From positions 186,001 to 250,000 of the forward strand of contig DFMO01000008.1 in NCBI GenBank assembly GCA_002375695.1: a DNA stretch of 64,000 nt, written 5' to 3'. Both the position numbers and the translations under genes were made by a program. The stretch comes from Flavobacteriaceae bacterium UBA3591 (GTDB lineage Bacteria; Bacteroidota; Bacteroidia; Flavobacteriales; Flavobacteriaceae). The notes beneath the pieces were generated by a model. The model searched no databases. It was not told the DNA's origin and was given only the letters and a program-made list of their open reading frames with translations. Positions 9,765 to 18,398 of this stretch are shown here, piece by piece. The first letter of the stretch is position 1. Each line of letters begins with the position of its first letter.

Positions 9765-10910
9765 ATGTCATTTAAAAAAGTATGCTTTCAACTTCATAAA
9801 ATTCTTGGGCTATCCACGGGGGTAGTTGTTTTTATTGTTGCTATTACGGGCTGCTGTTGGGCTTTTCGCGATGAAATTGAAAGTTTGTATAGCGATTATA
9901 AAAAAGTAGCGCCCCAACAAAAAGCATTTATTACGCCTACACAGGCTAAAGAAGTTGCTTTAACCGTATTCCCTAATAATACCGTTCACGGAACGCTTTT
10001 TCAAAAAGCCGATGATGCCATTGAAGTTATCTTTTACGACGCCAAACCAGAGTTTTATCAAAGTGTATTTTTAAATCCTTATTCGGGCGAAATTATTAAA
10101 GTAGATGATCATCTTTCAGGTTTTTTTGCATTTATTTTAAAAGGTCATACCCGGCTTTGGCTTCCTAAAGAAATAGGGGAGCAGGTAGTAGGTGTGTCTG
10201 TATTAATTTTTATTGTAATAATTATTTCGGGTTTTATTTTATGGCTTCCTAAAAAGCGAAAAAACCTAAAACAACGCACACGTTTTAAATGGAAAAAATC
10301 CACCAAATGGAAACGTAAAAATTTCGATTTACACGCTATCATTGGGTTTTATGTTTGCGCACTGGCTTTAATTGTTGCCTTTACCGGTGCTGTTTTATCG
10401 TATAATTGGTTAAAATACGTTGTGTATAAATCGGCTGGAGGTGAAAAGGTTGCACAATTTATTATTCCAAAAAATAATAGTTTCCCCAACGATACTTTAC
10501 AGATTAAACCCATAGATTTTTTAATCACCAAACTTCAAAAAGAGTCGCCAAACGCCACGGCGTACGAGTTACATTACCCTAAAACTAAAGACGAGAGTAT
10601 TTATGTTGAAATATCAAATTCTGAAGGATTGTATTACGATTCCGATTTTCGCTTTTTCGACCAAAATACTTTAGAAGAAATTGAAACCCCCGGGGTATAC
10701 GGAAAATATAAAGATGCCAAACTACCAGAAAAAATTATTCGAATGAATTACGATATTCACATAGGAGCCATTGGGGGGCTTGCCGGAAAAACAATTGCAT
10801 TTTTTGTTAGTTTGCTTATAGCTAGTTTGCCGGTTACAGGAACGTTAATGTGGTACGGCCGTAATTATAAAAAAAAAATAACCTCATTGGATAGGGGTAC
10901 CGAAAACTAA
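9765..10910 (+). CDS. PepSY-associated transmembrane protein (putative siderophore/iron reductase)
   Basis: The 381-residue inner-membrane protein is of the PepSY_TM type. The first transmembrane segment (about 15-36) contains the characteristic GCCWAFRDE. Further segments lie around 130-160, 195-225 and 345-370, with periplasmic PepSY-like stretches between. Conserved His residues in HKILGLSTG and HAIIGFYV sit at membrane borders. Relatives are usually encoded beside TonB siderophore receptors and are thought to reduce or release siderophore iron. The function is inferred from context. Confidence 0.8.
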   Translation: MSFKKVCFQLHKILGLSTGVVVFIVAITGCCWAFRDEIESLYSDYKKVAPQQKAFITPTQAKEVALTVFPNNTVHGTLFQKADDAIEVIFYDAKPEFYQSVFLNPYSGEIIKVDDHLSGFFAFILKGHTRLWLPKEIGEQVVGVSVLIFIVIIISGFILWLPKKRKNLKQRTRFKWKKSTKWKRKNFDLHAIIGFYVCALALIVAFTGAVLSYNWLKYVVYKSAGGEKVAQFIIPKNNSFPNDTLQIKPIDFLITKLQKESPNATAYELHYPKTKDESIYVEISNSEGLYYDSDFRFFDQNTLEEIETPGVYGKYKDAKLPEKIIRMNYDIHIGAIGGLAGKTIAFFVSLLIASLPVTGTLMWYGRNYKKKITSLDRGTEN

Positions 10911-10987
10911 TTTATAAAAAGCGCTTTTAAGTATTACAGTATATAGTCTGCAAACACTATATTTATAGCATCAAAACTTACTAACCG

Positions 10988-12124
10988 ATGCATTTTGACG
11001 TAGCAATTATTGGCAGTGGACCTTCGGGTGCTTCAACTGCCTATCACTTGGCTAAAGCAGGAATTAAAACAGTAATAGTTGAAAAAGAAACCCTACCCCG
11101 CTATAAAACCTGTGGTGGAGGTTTAGTTTTTAGAGGTCGAAAGAGTCTGCCTTTCGATATTCAAGATGCTGTAGAAAGTGAATTTCGTGAAATAGATATT
11201 TATCTTGGCGAAAATCTTCACTTTACAACCCAAAGAAAAGAGCCATCCATTACCATGATAATGCGCGATGCCTTTGATAAATTGCTCACCGATAAAGCTA
11301 AGGAGCAAGGGGTAGTACTGCTGGAGAATCACAAATTACAAACGCTAGCTTTTAAAGATGAAAAGATAATTCTTACCACCTCTCAAATTTCACTTACTGC
11401 AAATTTTGTAATTGCTGCCGATGGCGCTTTAAGTCCTACCGCAAAAATGGCGGGTTGGACCAATGATACTCGTAATTTAATTCCAGCATTAGAATACGAA
11501 GTGGAAGTAACCCCAGCCGATTTTGAACGCCTTTCTAAAAATGTGCGTTTTGATATTGATGCCATTCCGTACGGGTACGCATGGAATTTTCCGAAAAAGA
11601 ATCACCTATCAATAGGAGTAGCTTCGGCACGACGTACCAAGATTAATTTAAAGAAATACTATCGCGCTTATATGGAAACTTTGGGTATTTCTAAAGTGGT
11701 TAGCGAGTCGCAACACGGTTTTCAAATACCAGTAACCCCTCGTACCGACGGATTTGTAAAAAACAATGTGTTTTTAATTGGCGATGCCGCAGGTTTTGCA
11801 GACCCCATTACTGCCGAAGGTATTTCCAACGCTATTTACAGCGGAAAACTTGCTGCCCAAGCAATTATTGAAACTGATAAGCACCCACAAAAAGCAGCCG
11901 AATTGTATATTGAAAAACTTGAAGCCGGATTGCTACCCGAAATTAAAACCGCAATTTGGCTGTCTAAATGGTTTTATGAGCAAAAAACAATTAGAAACCT
12001 ATTGGCTAAAAAGTACGGCCAACGTATTGTAGAAGAGATGTTAAATGTTTTTCACGGCCAGCGCACTTATCCTAAAAACGTAAAACAAAAACTAAAACAA
12101 AAAATTAAGGAACTGGTTTTTTGA
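10988..12124 (+). CDS. Geranylgeranyl reductase family FAD-dependent oxidoreductase
   Basis: The N-terminal dinucleotide-binding motif GSGPSGASTAYHLAKAG (residues 9-25) is followed by the family signature RYKTCGGG near residue 38. A second FAD motif, FLIGDAAGFADP, is near residue 260. The length of 378 residues fits the group that reduces polyprenyl chains (GGR-like) or acts on other lipids. It is a soluble or membrane-peripheral flavoenzyme. The substrate is not evident and the neighbours do not help. Confidence 0.85.
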   Translation: MHFDVAIIGSGPSGASTAYHLAKAGIKTVIVEKETLPRYKTCGGGLVFRGRKSLPFDIQDAVESEFREIDIYLGENLHFTTQRKEPSITMIMRDAFDKLLTDKAKEQGVVLLENHKLQTLAFKDEKIILTTSQISLTANFVIAADGALSPTAKMAGWTNDTRNLIPALEYEVEVTPADFERLSKNVRFDIDAIPYGYAWNFPKKNHLSIGVASARRTKINLKKYYRAYMETLGISKVVSESQHGFQIPVTPRTDGFVKNNVFLIGDAAGFADPITAEGISNAIYSGKLAAQAIIETDKHPQKAAELYIEKLEAGLLPEIKTAIWLSKWFYEQKTIRNLLAKKYGQRIVEEMLNVFHGQRTYPKNVKQKLKQKIKELVF

Positions 12125-12202
12125 TATTTCTGGCTTGCCGAAAACTTTCGTTTTACTACTTAAGAATTTGTATCTTAACCGTTAATTTCTAAAAGTTTAA
12201 CT

Positions 12203-12790
12203 ATGAAAAGATTTTTATTTCTATTTGCTTTTGCAGTAACGATTTCGGTAGGAGCGCAAAACAAAATATTACCAAAACACATTCAAATTCAAACGGCAGT
12301 TCTGGCGGCACCCGAAATGTATCGCGATAATGCTACTGTTTTGGGGTATAATGAAACTGGTGAATTGGTAACTTTAAGACAGGGTACAAATAAAATGATT
12401 TGTTTAGCAGACGACCCTAATAAAGCAGGAATTAGTGTAGCTTGTTATGGCGCCGAATTAGAGCCATTTATGGCAAGAGGAAGAGCTTTGGTTGCCCAAG
12501 GGAAAACAACACAAGAAAAACGCGAAATTAGAAAACAAGAAATTGAAGCGGGAACACTATCAATGCCTATCGAACCTGCTATGGTTTACGTATTAGCCGG
12601 CGAAGAAACCGATTATAGTGAAGAAACAGGCGAGTTGCTAAAAAGTAGAATTAGATATGTACTTTACAAACCGTATATGACGGGCGAGAGCACTGGCTTA
12701 CCTACAAAACCGCAAGCCCCCGGCATGCCCTGGCTTATGGACGCCGGAACTCACAGGTCGCACATAATGATTTCGCCACCTAAAAAATAA
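12203..12790 (+). CDS. Exported protein of unknown function
   Basis: The 195-residue protein starts with a clear Sec signal peptide (MKRFLFLFAFAVTISVGAQ) and is otherwise hydrophilic. A basic/acidic helical stretch (about 95-120) and a Pro-rich C-terminal part (TKPQAPGMPWLMDAG) are visible. Two Cys are present at about 67 and 80. I do not recognise a family. It lies alone between a flavoprotein gene and a strong bidirectional terminator. Confidence 0.7.
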   Translation: MKRFLFLFAFAVTISVGAQNKILPKHIQIQTAVLAAPEMYRDNATVLGYNETGELVTLRQGTNKMICLADDPNKAGISVACYGAELEPFMARGRALVAQGKTTQEKREIRKQEIEAGTLSMPIEPAMVYVLAGEETDYSEETGELLKSRIRYVLYKPYMTGESTGLPTKPQAPGMPWLMDAGTHRSHIMISPPKK

Positions 12791-12807
12791 TAAATTTATA
12801 AAGTGAT

Positions 12808-12842
12808 AAAAAAACCATCTTTAGTTTTAAAGATGGTTTTTT
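12808..12842. terminator. Bidirectional intrinsic terminator
   Basis: A perfect 9-bp stem CCATCTTTA/TAAAGATGG with a 4-base loop (GTTT) is flanked by an A-run on the left and a T-run on the right. It can terminate both the exported-protein gene (plus) and the TlpA-ended operon (minus), which converge here. Confidence 0.9.
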
Positions 12843-12861
12843 ATTGGAAGATTTCGGTTAC

Positions 12862-13458
12862 CTACAAGGCTTTTAAAAAGTCTTTAAAATCTTGACGGTT
12901 ATAGTCGGCCATACCGTAATGAGTAAAAATAAGTTCTCCTTTTGAATTTATTATATACGTGGTAGGAATACTGTTAGTTTCGTACATAGCAGGAATTGCA
13001 GCCACCGGAGCATATACCTCAAAATTAAAGTTGTTTTTATCTCTGTATTTTATTGCTTTTTCAAACTTTTGATCTACAGATACCATTAATACTTCAATTT
13101 TATCTGTGTCAATGCTGTTGTACATTTTGTTAATACTTGGCATTTCGGCAACACAAGGCGGACACCAAGTGGCCCAAAAGTTTATAAAAATTACTTTCCC
13201 GCGAAATTGCTCCATAGCAACTCGTTCGCCTTTTGAATTCACCAAATGCAAATTAAAATCGGCTTTGGTAGCATGTAATTTATTTGTATTTGAGTTTTTT
13301 TCAACCGCCTCCACATCGGGATTCATAATGCCTGTGGCTAAAAGTCCGCGTTGCGCAAACCCAATAATTTGGGTATGTAAACCGGTTAAATATAAAACGA
13401 GAATTACTACACCCAGCAGACCATATTCTAAAATGTGTTTTTTAAGTTTTTTATTCAT
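12862..13458 (-). CDS. TlpA-family membrane-anchored thioredoxin
   Basis: The 198-residue protein has an N-terminal membrane anchor (about 10-35) and a periplasmic thioredoxin-like domain of the TlpA/ResA type. The redox motif is TWCPPC near residue 112, and the cis-Pro context IPTTYI is near 164. It probably reduces or oxidises thiols in the cell envelope. It is the last gene of the minus-strand sulfur operon, 30 bases after the SoxB-like gene, a position comparable to SoxW or SoxS thioredoxins in sulfur-oxidation clusters. Confidence 0.85.
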   Translation of the reverse strand: MNKKLKKHILEYGLLGVVILVLYLTGLHTQIIGFAQRGLLATGIMNPDVEAVEKNSNTNKLHATKADFNLHLVNSKGERVAMEQFRGKVIFINFWATWCPPCVAEMPSINKMYNSIDTDKIEVLMVSVDQKFEKAIKYRDKNNFNFEVYAPVAAIPAMYETNSIPTTYIINSKGELIFTHYGMADYNRQDFKDFLKAL

Positions 13459-13488
13459 AACTCTACTTTGAATAGGAGTGAAAATTAA

Positions 13489-15144
13489 TTATTTAAAAAT
13501 ATAATTGGTACCCGGAACTGTTGAAAAAGAATTTTCACCCAAATATTTGCAGTATGCACGTTTGTCTAAGGTTGGACTTACGGGAGAATGTAGTTTTAGG
13601 TATTCTTCAACAACTTCGTGGATTGTGTAATCTTTTACTTCTACATCCTGCACATTGGGCATTCTACACAGTACGTCTTCGGGGTCGCCAGGCCGTTCGC
13701 AAGCCGAAATTGTATAGAATCTATCCATTTCTAACGGTTCTCCATTTACTTTAATTGAAATTATCCGGTTGTTTTTTTCTCTTTGACTGTTAAATTCTAC
13801 TTGCATCCCCGAAAAACGAACCAACCAACCGCCAAACCTTTCGGTTGCATTTTGAGCAAAAGCGTTGTGCATTTCTTGCTCGAGCCAATCTTTTATTTGT
13901 TTACCGCTTGCTTTTCCAGTTTTTACAGCTTCGTTTACAGGCATTAAATTCCAAAGGTTAGCACGTGTTATGGGCGCTGGCTCGCCATTTTTAGGAACAA
14001 TAGGATTGCCAAACCTAAACCCATTACTAATAGCAATATCGGCTCCTGTTTTCCATCGAGCTGCATCGGTTATAAGGTTATCCATTGGGTTTTCAACAGT
14101 TAAGTACCGATATAAAGGTGTATTTGTGTAGCCTACAACCGTTTCAAGATTTGTTTTATAGGGCGCCTTATTTTTATCTACCATCGCTTGTATTTCTGGA
14201 TCTGCAGGATAAACATTTGGGTCTACATCTATTAATTCAAAATCGTCTTTTACAAGTTTGTTATTTACAAAATATAAGTTGAGTTTTCCAACAAAAGATC
14301 CAAAGGCGCCAGGTTCGGTTACTTTGGCGTATTTTCCTTGTATGAGTTCACGCACTCTTTCGTGTGTATCATTACCTAAAATATAATCTACATTTTCGGC
14401 TATAAGGCTGTTGGCAAGGGTTACCTGCTTATAAATGCCTATGTGGGTAACGAGAAACATAACATCTATATTTTCCCTAACTTTAATTTGATCGATTAAC
14501 TTTTTTACATTGTCGTCAATGTCAGTGAAGCTAATTCCCTTACTAAAAATTGGGTTTTGCCGTACAGGCACTTGGGGGTCGTTTATACCTACAAAACCCA
14601 AACGAATGCCGTCAATTTCTTTTACCAAATATGAAGGAAATAAATTTTTGTTGTTAGCTTCGTGCCGCATATTTTGGACTATTGTTGGTGTTTCAAACTT
14701 TTTATAAACGTCCAGCATCTTTTCTTTACCGTAAATTACCTCCCAATTGCCAGGAACTAACAGGTCGTAATTCATATTTTTTATAGGGTCTATCATTACA
14801 TCTCCTTCCGAAAATGCAACATAGCCACTCCCTTGAATTAAATCGCCACCGTCTACAATAACAGTTCTATTGGGGTTTTTAGCACGTTCTTTATCAAAAA
14901 GCGTTTTTATATGCGCTAATCCGCCGCGTTCTTTAAAAACAATTTTTTCATCTTCCCAAAATAATTCGGGATGCAAATCTAATTGACCGTGAATATCGGC
15001 AGTTTGAAGGATGGTTATTTTTAAGGTGTCTTGTTTGGATTTTAGTGAATTTTGGTTTTTTAGAATAGTTGGCTTTTGCCAAGCCAATATCGCCGCCACA
15101 ATTGCTATGGGCAATGTATATTTTAATATTTTCTGAAATTGCAT
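13489..15144 (-). CDS. SoxB-like metallophosphoesterase/5'-nucleotidase, membrane-anchored
   Basis: The 551-residue protein has an N-terminal hydrophobic anchor, a calcineurin-like metallophosphoesterase domain and a 5'-nucleotidase C-terminal domain. Metal motifs are TADIHGQLD (about 48), DGGDLIQGS (about 97), GNWE (about 131) and THIG. The usual GNHE reads GNWE and the usual GHxH reads NDTH. The Trp replacement recalls SoxB (GHWE), as does GGWLVRFSGM in the C-terminal domain. SoxB hydrolyses sulfate from a SoxYZ carrier; no SoxYZ, SoxA or SoxX is seen here, so the substrate is open. The neighbouring DsrE, DoxX and TlpA genes favour sulfur chemistry. Confidence 0.75.
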   Translation of the reverse strand: MQFQKILKYTLPIAIVAAILAWQKPTILKNQNSLKSKQDTLKITILQTADIHGQLDLHPELFWEDEKIVFKERGGLAHIKTLFDKERAKNPNRTVIVDGGDLIQGSGYVAFSEGDVMIDPIKNMNYDLLVPGNWEVIYGKEKMLDVYKKFETPTIVQNMRHEANNKNLFPSYLVKEIDGIRLGFVGINDPQVPVRQNPIFSKGISFTDIDDNVKKLIDQIKVRENIDVMFLVTHIGIYKQVTLANSLIAENVDYILGNDTHERVRELIQGKYAKVTEPGAFGSFVGKLNLYFVNNKLVKDDFELIDVDPNVYPADPEIQAMVDKNKAPYKTNLETVVGYTNTPLYRYLTVENPMDNLITDAARWKTGADIAISNGFRFGNPIVPKNGEPAPITRANLWNLMPVNEAVKTGKASGKQIKDWLEQEMHNAFAQNATERFGGWLVRFSGMQVEFNSQREKNNRIISIKVNGEPLEMDRFYTISACERPGDPEDVLCRMPNVQDVEVKDYTIHEVVEEYLKLHSPVSPTLDKRAYCKYLGENSFSTVPGTNYIFK

Positions 15145-15154
15145 TTTAATTATT

Positions 15155-15541
15155 TTATAAGTTTAACAATATATATCCCGCCTTTTGAAGTTGAAAAGCC
15201 GTTAAAAAAGCATTGTCAACTACTTCAAGTTCTTTTGGGAGGCTTGCTGGGTCTATTTGTAATTTGTTTAAAGACATTTTGCATACAGCCAAATTGACTT
15301 CCGATTTCTGTGCCCAACGAATATATTCTTCCATTTCAGCTTTTAGAATATCAGTTACATTTTGTCCGTAAAGCACGATTTGAAAATCTTCTTTTTCGGT
15401 TAACTTATCTGCAGCTAAAAGAATGGGTTTTAATTGTTCCACTTTGGGCGTAAGTACTACAAATTTGTTTGTTTGGGTGGTTTGTTGTGCGGTAACACCA
15501 AAACCAACAAGTACAATTAGTATTTGGATTAATTTTTTCAT
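15155..15541 (-). CDS. Periplasmic DsrE-like sulfur-carrier-type protein (second copy)
   Basis: The 128-residue protein has a signal peptide (cleavage near VTAQQ) and a DsrE/DsrF-like alpha/beta domain. A single Cys in VNLAVCKMSLNKL aligns with the persulfide-carrying Cys region of DsrE-type proteins. It resembles the next gene upstream (15554-15973) in KLKPILLAA-like and LPKE.E.VDN segments, so the two arose by duplication. Ten bases separate it from the SoxB-like gene. It probably relays sulfane sulfur in the periplasm; this is inferred. Confidence 0.75.
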   Translation of the reverse strand: MKKLIQILIVLVGFGVTAQQTTQTNKFVVLTPKVEQLKPILLAADKLTEKEDFQIVLYGQNVTDILKAEMEEYIRWAQKSEVNLAVCKMSLNKLQIDPASLPKELEVVDNAFLTAFQLQKAGYILLNL

Positions 15542-15553
15542 CTCTCTTAAATT

Positions 15554-15973
15554 TTAAAGTTCTAAGCTCAAATATCCTTTTTGTTGAAGGTGTAGATTAT
15601 GAAGAATTCCGTTGTCTACAATTTCAATCTCCTTCGGAAGTTTGTTTGCCTCTACATTAAACTTCTTGAGTGAAAATCCGCAGGCAATAATGTTAGCCCC
15701 AATGGCCTGGGCCGCTTCAATATGAGGTATTAGCGTTTCCATTTGGGTTAAATCGCCAATATTTTTTCCGCAGAAAATAATTTCGAATTTCCCAAAGTTT
15801 TCTCCGTCCTCTTTTTTCAGGCTTTTAGCCGCAAGTAAAATGGGTTTTAGCTGAGGTACTTTTTTGGTAAGCACAACATAGTTTTGAGTTTTAGCAGTTT
15901 GCGAAAACGCCTTTGAAGTATTTGAAAAGGTGATAAATAGTGTTAATAGTAAGGCTGAAAATATAGTTTTCAT
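15554..15973 (-). CDS. Periplasmic DsrE-like sulfur-carrier-type protein (first copy)
   Basis: The 139-residue protein has a signal peptide (about 1-25) and a DsrE-like domain with a conserved Cys in NIIACGFSLKKF near residue 97. A further Cys lies in IIFCGKNIGD. It is paralogous to the following gene, with shared VVLT..VPQLKPILLAA and LPKEIEIVDN patterns. It sits three bases after the DoxX gene in the same minus-strand operon. A sulfur-transfer role is inferred from fold and neighbours. Confidence 0.75.
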   Translation of the reverse strand: MKTIFSALLLTLFITFSNTSKAFSQTAKTQNYVVLTKKVPQLKPILLAAKSLKKEDGENFGKFEIIFCGKNIGDLTQMETLIPHIEAAQAIGANIIACGFSLKKFNVEANKLPKEIEIVDNGILHNLHLQQKGYLSLEL

Positions 15974-15976
15974 AAG

Positions 15977-16375
15977 TTATTTTTTAAAGGTTTGAATATC
16001 GTTTAGGATAAAAAATAGAAGGGCGCCAGCAATGGCGATATTTTTAAACAGCGGACCCAAACTTGTAATTTGTCCCACCTGAATTGTAATGGTTATAGGA
16101 ATTAAAACAAGTAGCAAAACAATTGCAGACCATCGCGTTTTAAAGCCAATTAAAAAACTAAGTCCAGCAATTAACATGACAATTCCTGAAAGAATTACCA
16201 GTAATTCTAAGTTGCCAAAAAAGAGGGCAAAGCCTTTAAAACTTGCCGTTTCAATTCGTTGAACGGTTTTTTCTATATTGATGAGGTGGCTAAATCCCGC
16301 TACTAAAAAAATGCCACTAACTAAAATGCGAAGCAATTGTACCGAACGCCTGCTTACCGTTATAACTGAAGTCAT
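15977..16375 (-). CDS. DoxX-family inner membrane protein
   Basis: The 132-residue protein has four predicted transmembrane segments (about 13-30, 50-68, 76-95, 105-125) and the DoxX-type start RILVSGIFLVAGFSHL. DoxX relatives are linked to thiosulfate:quinone oxidoreductase in archaea and to redox membrane complexes in bacteria. It is directly upstream of two DsrE-like genes. It could be the membrane electron acceptor of this sulfur operon, but that is inference. Confidence 0.8.
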   Translation of the reverse strand: MTSVITVSRRSVQLLRILVSGIFLVAGFSHLINIEKTVQRIETASFKGFALFFGNLELLVILSGIVMLIAGLSFLIGFKTRWSAIVLLLVLIPITITIQVGQITSLGPLFKNIAIAGALLFFILNDIQTFKK

Positions 16376-16472
16376 ATTAGTTAAATTAAATATGTTAATA
16401 GAATAGTTTTACAACAGATACGTTTATAAAACACGCATTTGTTGCTAGTAAGAAAGTTGTAAAAGAAAAAAT

Positions 16473-16823
16473 TTAAACCCGCGGCGGAATATAAAACTGG
16501 TCTGCAAAGAGATTGATTACTAACGAATCTTTAAATAAATATTCTTTAAAATTATCGGTTGCAGCAATAAAGGTGAAGTTGGCAGTATTAAAATTAAAAA
16601 CTGTTGTGCAAATTGCCGAAATTTCAAAAGAGTTTGATACAGACTTATCTACTTTAAAAGCACTACTATCAGTTGTTTTATTTTTAGCGTTTTTACAAAA
16701 AGGATGAACCACAGTAACCTCTTTCCCCATTAAAACCTTAAGTAAACTGCCAGATTGCGACAGGCTAAGGTTTAACAGAAAGAGCCCTGTAAAAATTATT
16801 GCTATGGTTTTTTGTAATTGCAT
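16473..16823 (-). CDS. Small exported protein of unknown function beside metal/RND genes
   Basis: A TTG at 16832 is possible, but the ATG at 16823 is preferred because the -7 element TAATTTTG (minus strand, 16837-16830) places the transcript start about at this ATG. The 116-residue product has an N-terminal hydrophobic segment, a mid-protein Cys pair spaced far apart, and the C-terminus YIPPRV. Small proteins with such a PPR end occur next to TolC/RND operons in Bacteroidota. I do not recognise a domain. It is divergent from the efflux operon and may be the first gene of the sulfur operon. Confidence 0.6.
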   Translation of the reverse strand: MQLQKTIAIIFTGLFLLNLSLSQSGSLLKVLMGKEVTVVHPFCKNAKNKTTDSSAFKVDKSVSNSFEISAICTTVFNFNTANFTFIAATDNFKEYLFKDSLVINLFADQFYIPPRV

Positions 16824-16829
16824 TTTTGA

Positions 16830-16873
16830 CAAAATTATAGCTTTTATTCAATTTTAATGTAACCTAAGTTACA
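16830..16873 (-). promoter_or_regulatory. GTAAC-type palindromic operator and -7 box of the minus-strand gene
   Basis: The palindrome TGTAAC-CTAA-GTTACA is at 16858-16873 with perfect 6-bp arms. On the minus strand a -7 element TAATTTTG (16837-16830) is centred 32 bp from it, the geometry of a class II CRP/FNR-family site. A matching palindrome lies 72 bp away (16930-16945). Confidence 0.65.
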
Positions 16874-16929
16874 GAAGGAATTGTTTATAGAAAACATTAA
16901 CAATTATTAGCTACGCTTGCAATTTCCTT

Positions 16930-16974
16930 AGTAACAAAAGTTACTGACTTCGCTTTAAATCTGTCGTAGGTTTG
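16930..16974 (+). promoter_or_regulatory. GTAAC-type palindromic operator and -7 box of the efflux operon
   Basis: AGTAAC-AAAA-GTTACT (16930-16945) has perfect 6-bp arms. The -7 element TAGGTTTG (16967-16974) is centred 33 bp downstream and the tolC-like start codon is 20 bases after it. The half site GTAAC differs from the TGAY half site of the other promoters in this window, so a second CRP/FNR-family regulator is likely. Confidence 0.7.
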
Positions 16975-16993
16975 CCTCAAATTTGGTTTACCT

Positions 16994-18301
16994 ATGAAGA
17001 TTAAAAATATAATTACCCTATTGGTGTTACTGCCGGCGCTAACTTTTGCACAGGAAATTATTCCTATTTCTAAAGCTGAAGTCTTAGAAAAAGTAATTGC
17101 TCAAAACAATACGCTTAAAATTGGAGAGCAGGAGGTACTAGCTTCCAAAGCCGATTTTAACCAAACAAAGGCCGTGTTTTTGCCAAATATTACGGCTTCG
17201 CATACAGGAATGGCAACTACCAATCCGTTAATGGCGTTTGGTTTTAAGCTAAATCAAGAAATAGTTTCACAAACCGATTTTGACCCTAATCGTCTTAACA
17301 ATCCTTCGCAGATAAAAATGTTTGCAACAAAGGTTGAAGTAGAGCAACCCATAATTAATGTGGACGGTATTTTTAAAAGAAAAGCGGCAAAAGCAAAATA
17401 TAATGCAAGTAAAATGCAGTTGGTGCGATCTGGAGATTTTCTGTCGCTCGAAACCGAAAAAGCCTATATGCAATTGCAATTGGCATATAAAAGTGTAAGT
17501 GTTTTGCAGCAGGCCTTAAAAGCAGCAAACGAGAATTTAAGGTTGGCGAATAATAGTTTTAAACAAGGCTATTTACAGCAAAGCGATGTTTTATCTGTAC
17601 AGGTACGAGTAACCGAAGTGGAAAACCAATTGCAGTATGCCAAAAGTAACGTGGCAAATGCCTCAGAATATCTTAAAATGTTAATGAATGAGAGTTTTAA
17701 AGGCGTTTTAAAACCCACAGATTCTTTAGCGTTAAATGAATCTTTAGTAACCATCGATAATCTTTCAAATTCGCGAGCCGATATTCAAGCAATGGAGTTA
17801 GCCGCCCAAGCCTACAAACAAAATTATAAAGCCGAAAAAATGTCGTTTTTGCCAAGGCTTAATGCCTTTGGAAGCTACGAACTTTACGATGATGAAATCT
17901 TTCAGGCTGATGCCAACGGCTATTTGGTGGGAGCAGCTTTAACATGGAATCTTTTTGAAGGATCAAAACGTTTTGGGAAAACACAAAAAAGCAAAGCTCA
18001 ATACAACAAAGCAAACTTAGAATTGGCTCAATATAAAGCCGAAAGTGAATTAGAATTTAATAAGGCTCAACGCGCGTACCGCGATGCAAAAAACAATTTA
18101 AAACTAACTGCATTAGCACTCGAACAATCAAAAGAGGCGCTTAGAATTCGCACCAATCGATTTAAAGAAGGTTTAGAAAAAACAACCGATTTATTAATGG
18201 CCGAGACGCAGTTTTCGCAAAAACAATTAGCATATTTTAATACGGTATTTCAGCATAATTACGCCTTAGCATACCTCCATTTTTTAACTAAGAATGATTG
18301 A
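16994..18301 (+). CDS. TolC-family outer membrane efflux protein
   Basis: The 435-residue protein has a signal peptide (cleavage near FAQE) and two repeats of long amphipathic helices with beta strands between, as in TolC/OprM channels. The conserved segment ALTWNLFEGSKRFGK near residue 315 and periodic Gln/Ala/Lys-rich coiled-coil stretches support this. It forms the outer-membrane exit duct of the RND pump encoded next, and is probably co-transcribed with it from the GTAAC-controlled promoter. Confidence 0.88.
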   Translation: MKIKNIITLLVLLPALTFAQEIIPISKAEVLEKVIAQNNTLKIGEQEVLASKADFNQTKAVFLPNITASHTGMATTNPLMAFGFKLNQEIVSQTDFDPNRLNNPSQIKMFATKVEVEQPIINVDGIFKRKAAKAKYNASKMQLVRSGDFLSLETEKAYMQLQLAYKSVSVLQQALKAANENLRLANNSFKQGYLQQSDVLSVQVRVTEVENQLQYAKSNVANASEYLKMLMNESFKGVLKPTDSLALNESLVTIDNLSNSRADIQAMELAAQAYKQNYKAEKMSFLPRLNAFGSYELYDDEIFQADANGYLVGAALTWNLFEGSKRFGKTQKSKAQYNKANLELAQYKAESELEFNKAQRAYRDAKNNLKLTALALEQSKEALRIRTNRFKEGLEKTTDLLMAETQFSQKQLAYFNTVFQHNYALAYLHFLTKND

Positions 18302-18319
18302 AATTGTAATTCAATCGCG

Positions 18320-18352
18320 GGTTGAGCGCAGTCGTCAGGTTGAGCGCAGTCG
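18320..18352. repeat. Tandem direct repeat of a 15-base word
   Basis: GGTTGAGCGCAGTCG occurs at 18320-18334 and again at 18338-18352 (period 18), in the gap between the tolC-like and adaptor genes. The word is GC-rich compared with its surroundings. It resembles the TGAGCGNAGTCGAA-type interspersed words common between genes in Flavobacteria. Its function is unknown. Confidence 0.7.
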
Positions 18353-18398
18353 AAACCTAATTTAAATAAATAACCATTTAAGATTTAAAACAATTAAC

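Noticed and set aside
16513..16707. Plus-strand 64-residue frame opposite the small exported protein
   Set aside because: No signal, promoter or family. The minus-strand product has a hydrophobic leader and a promoter.
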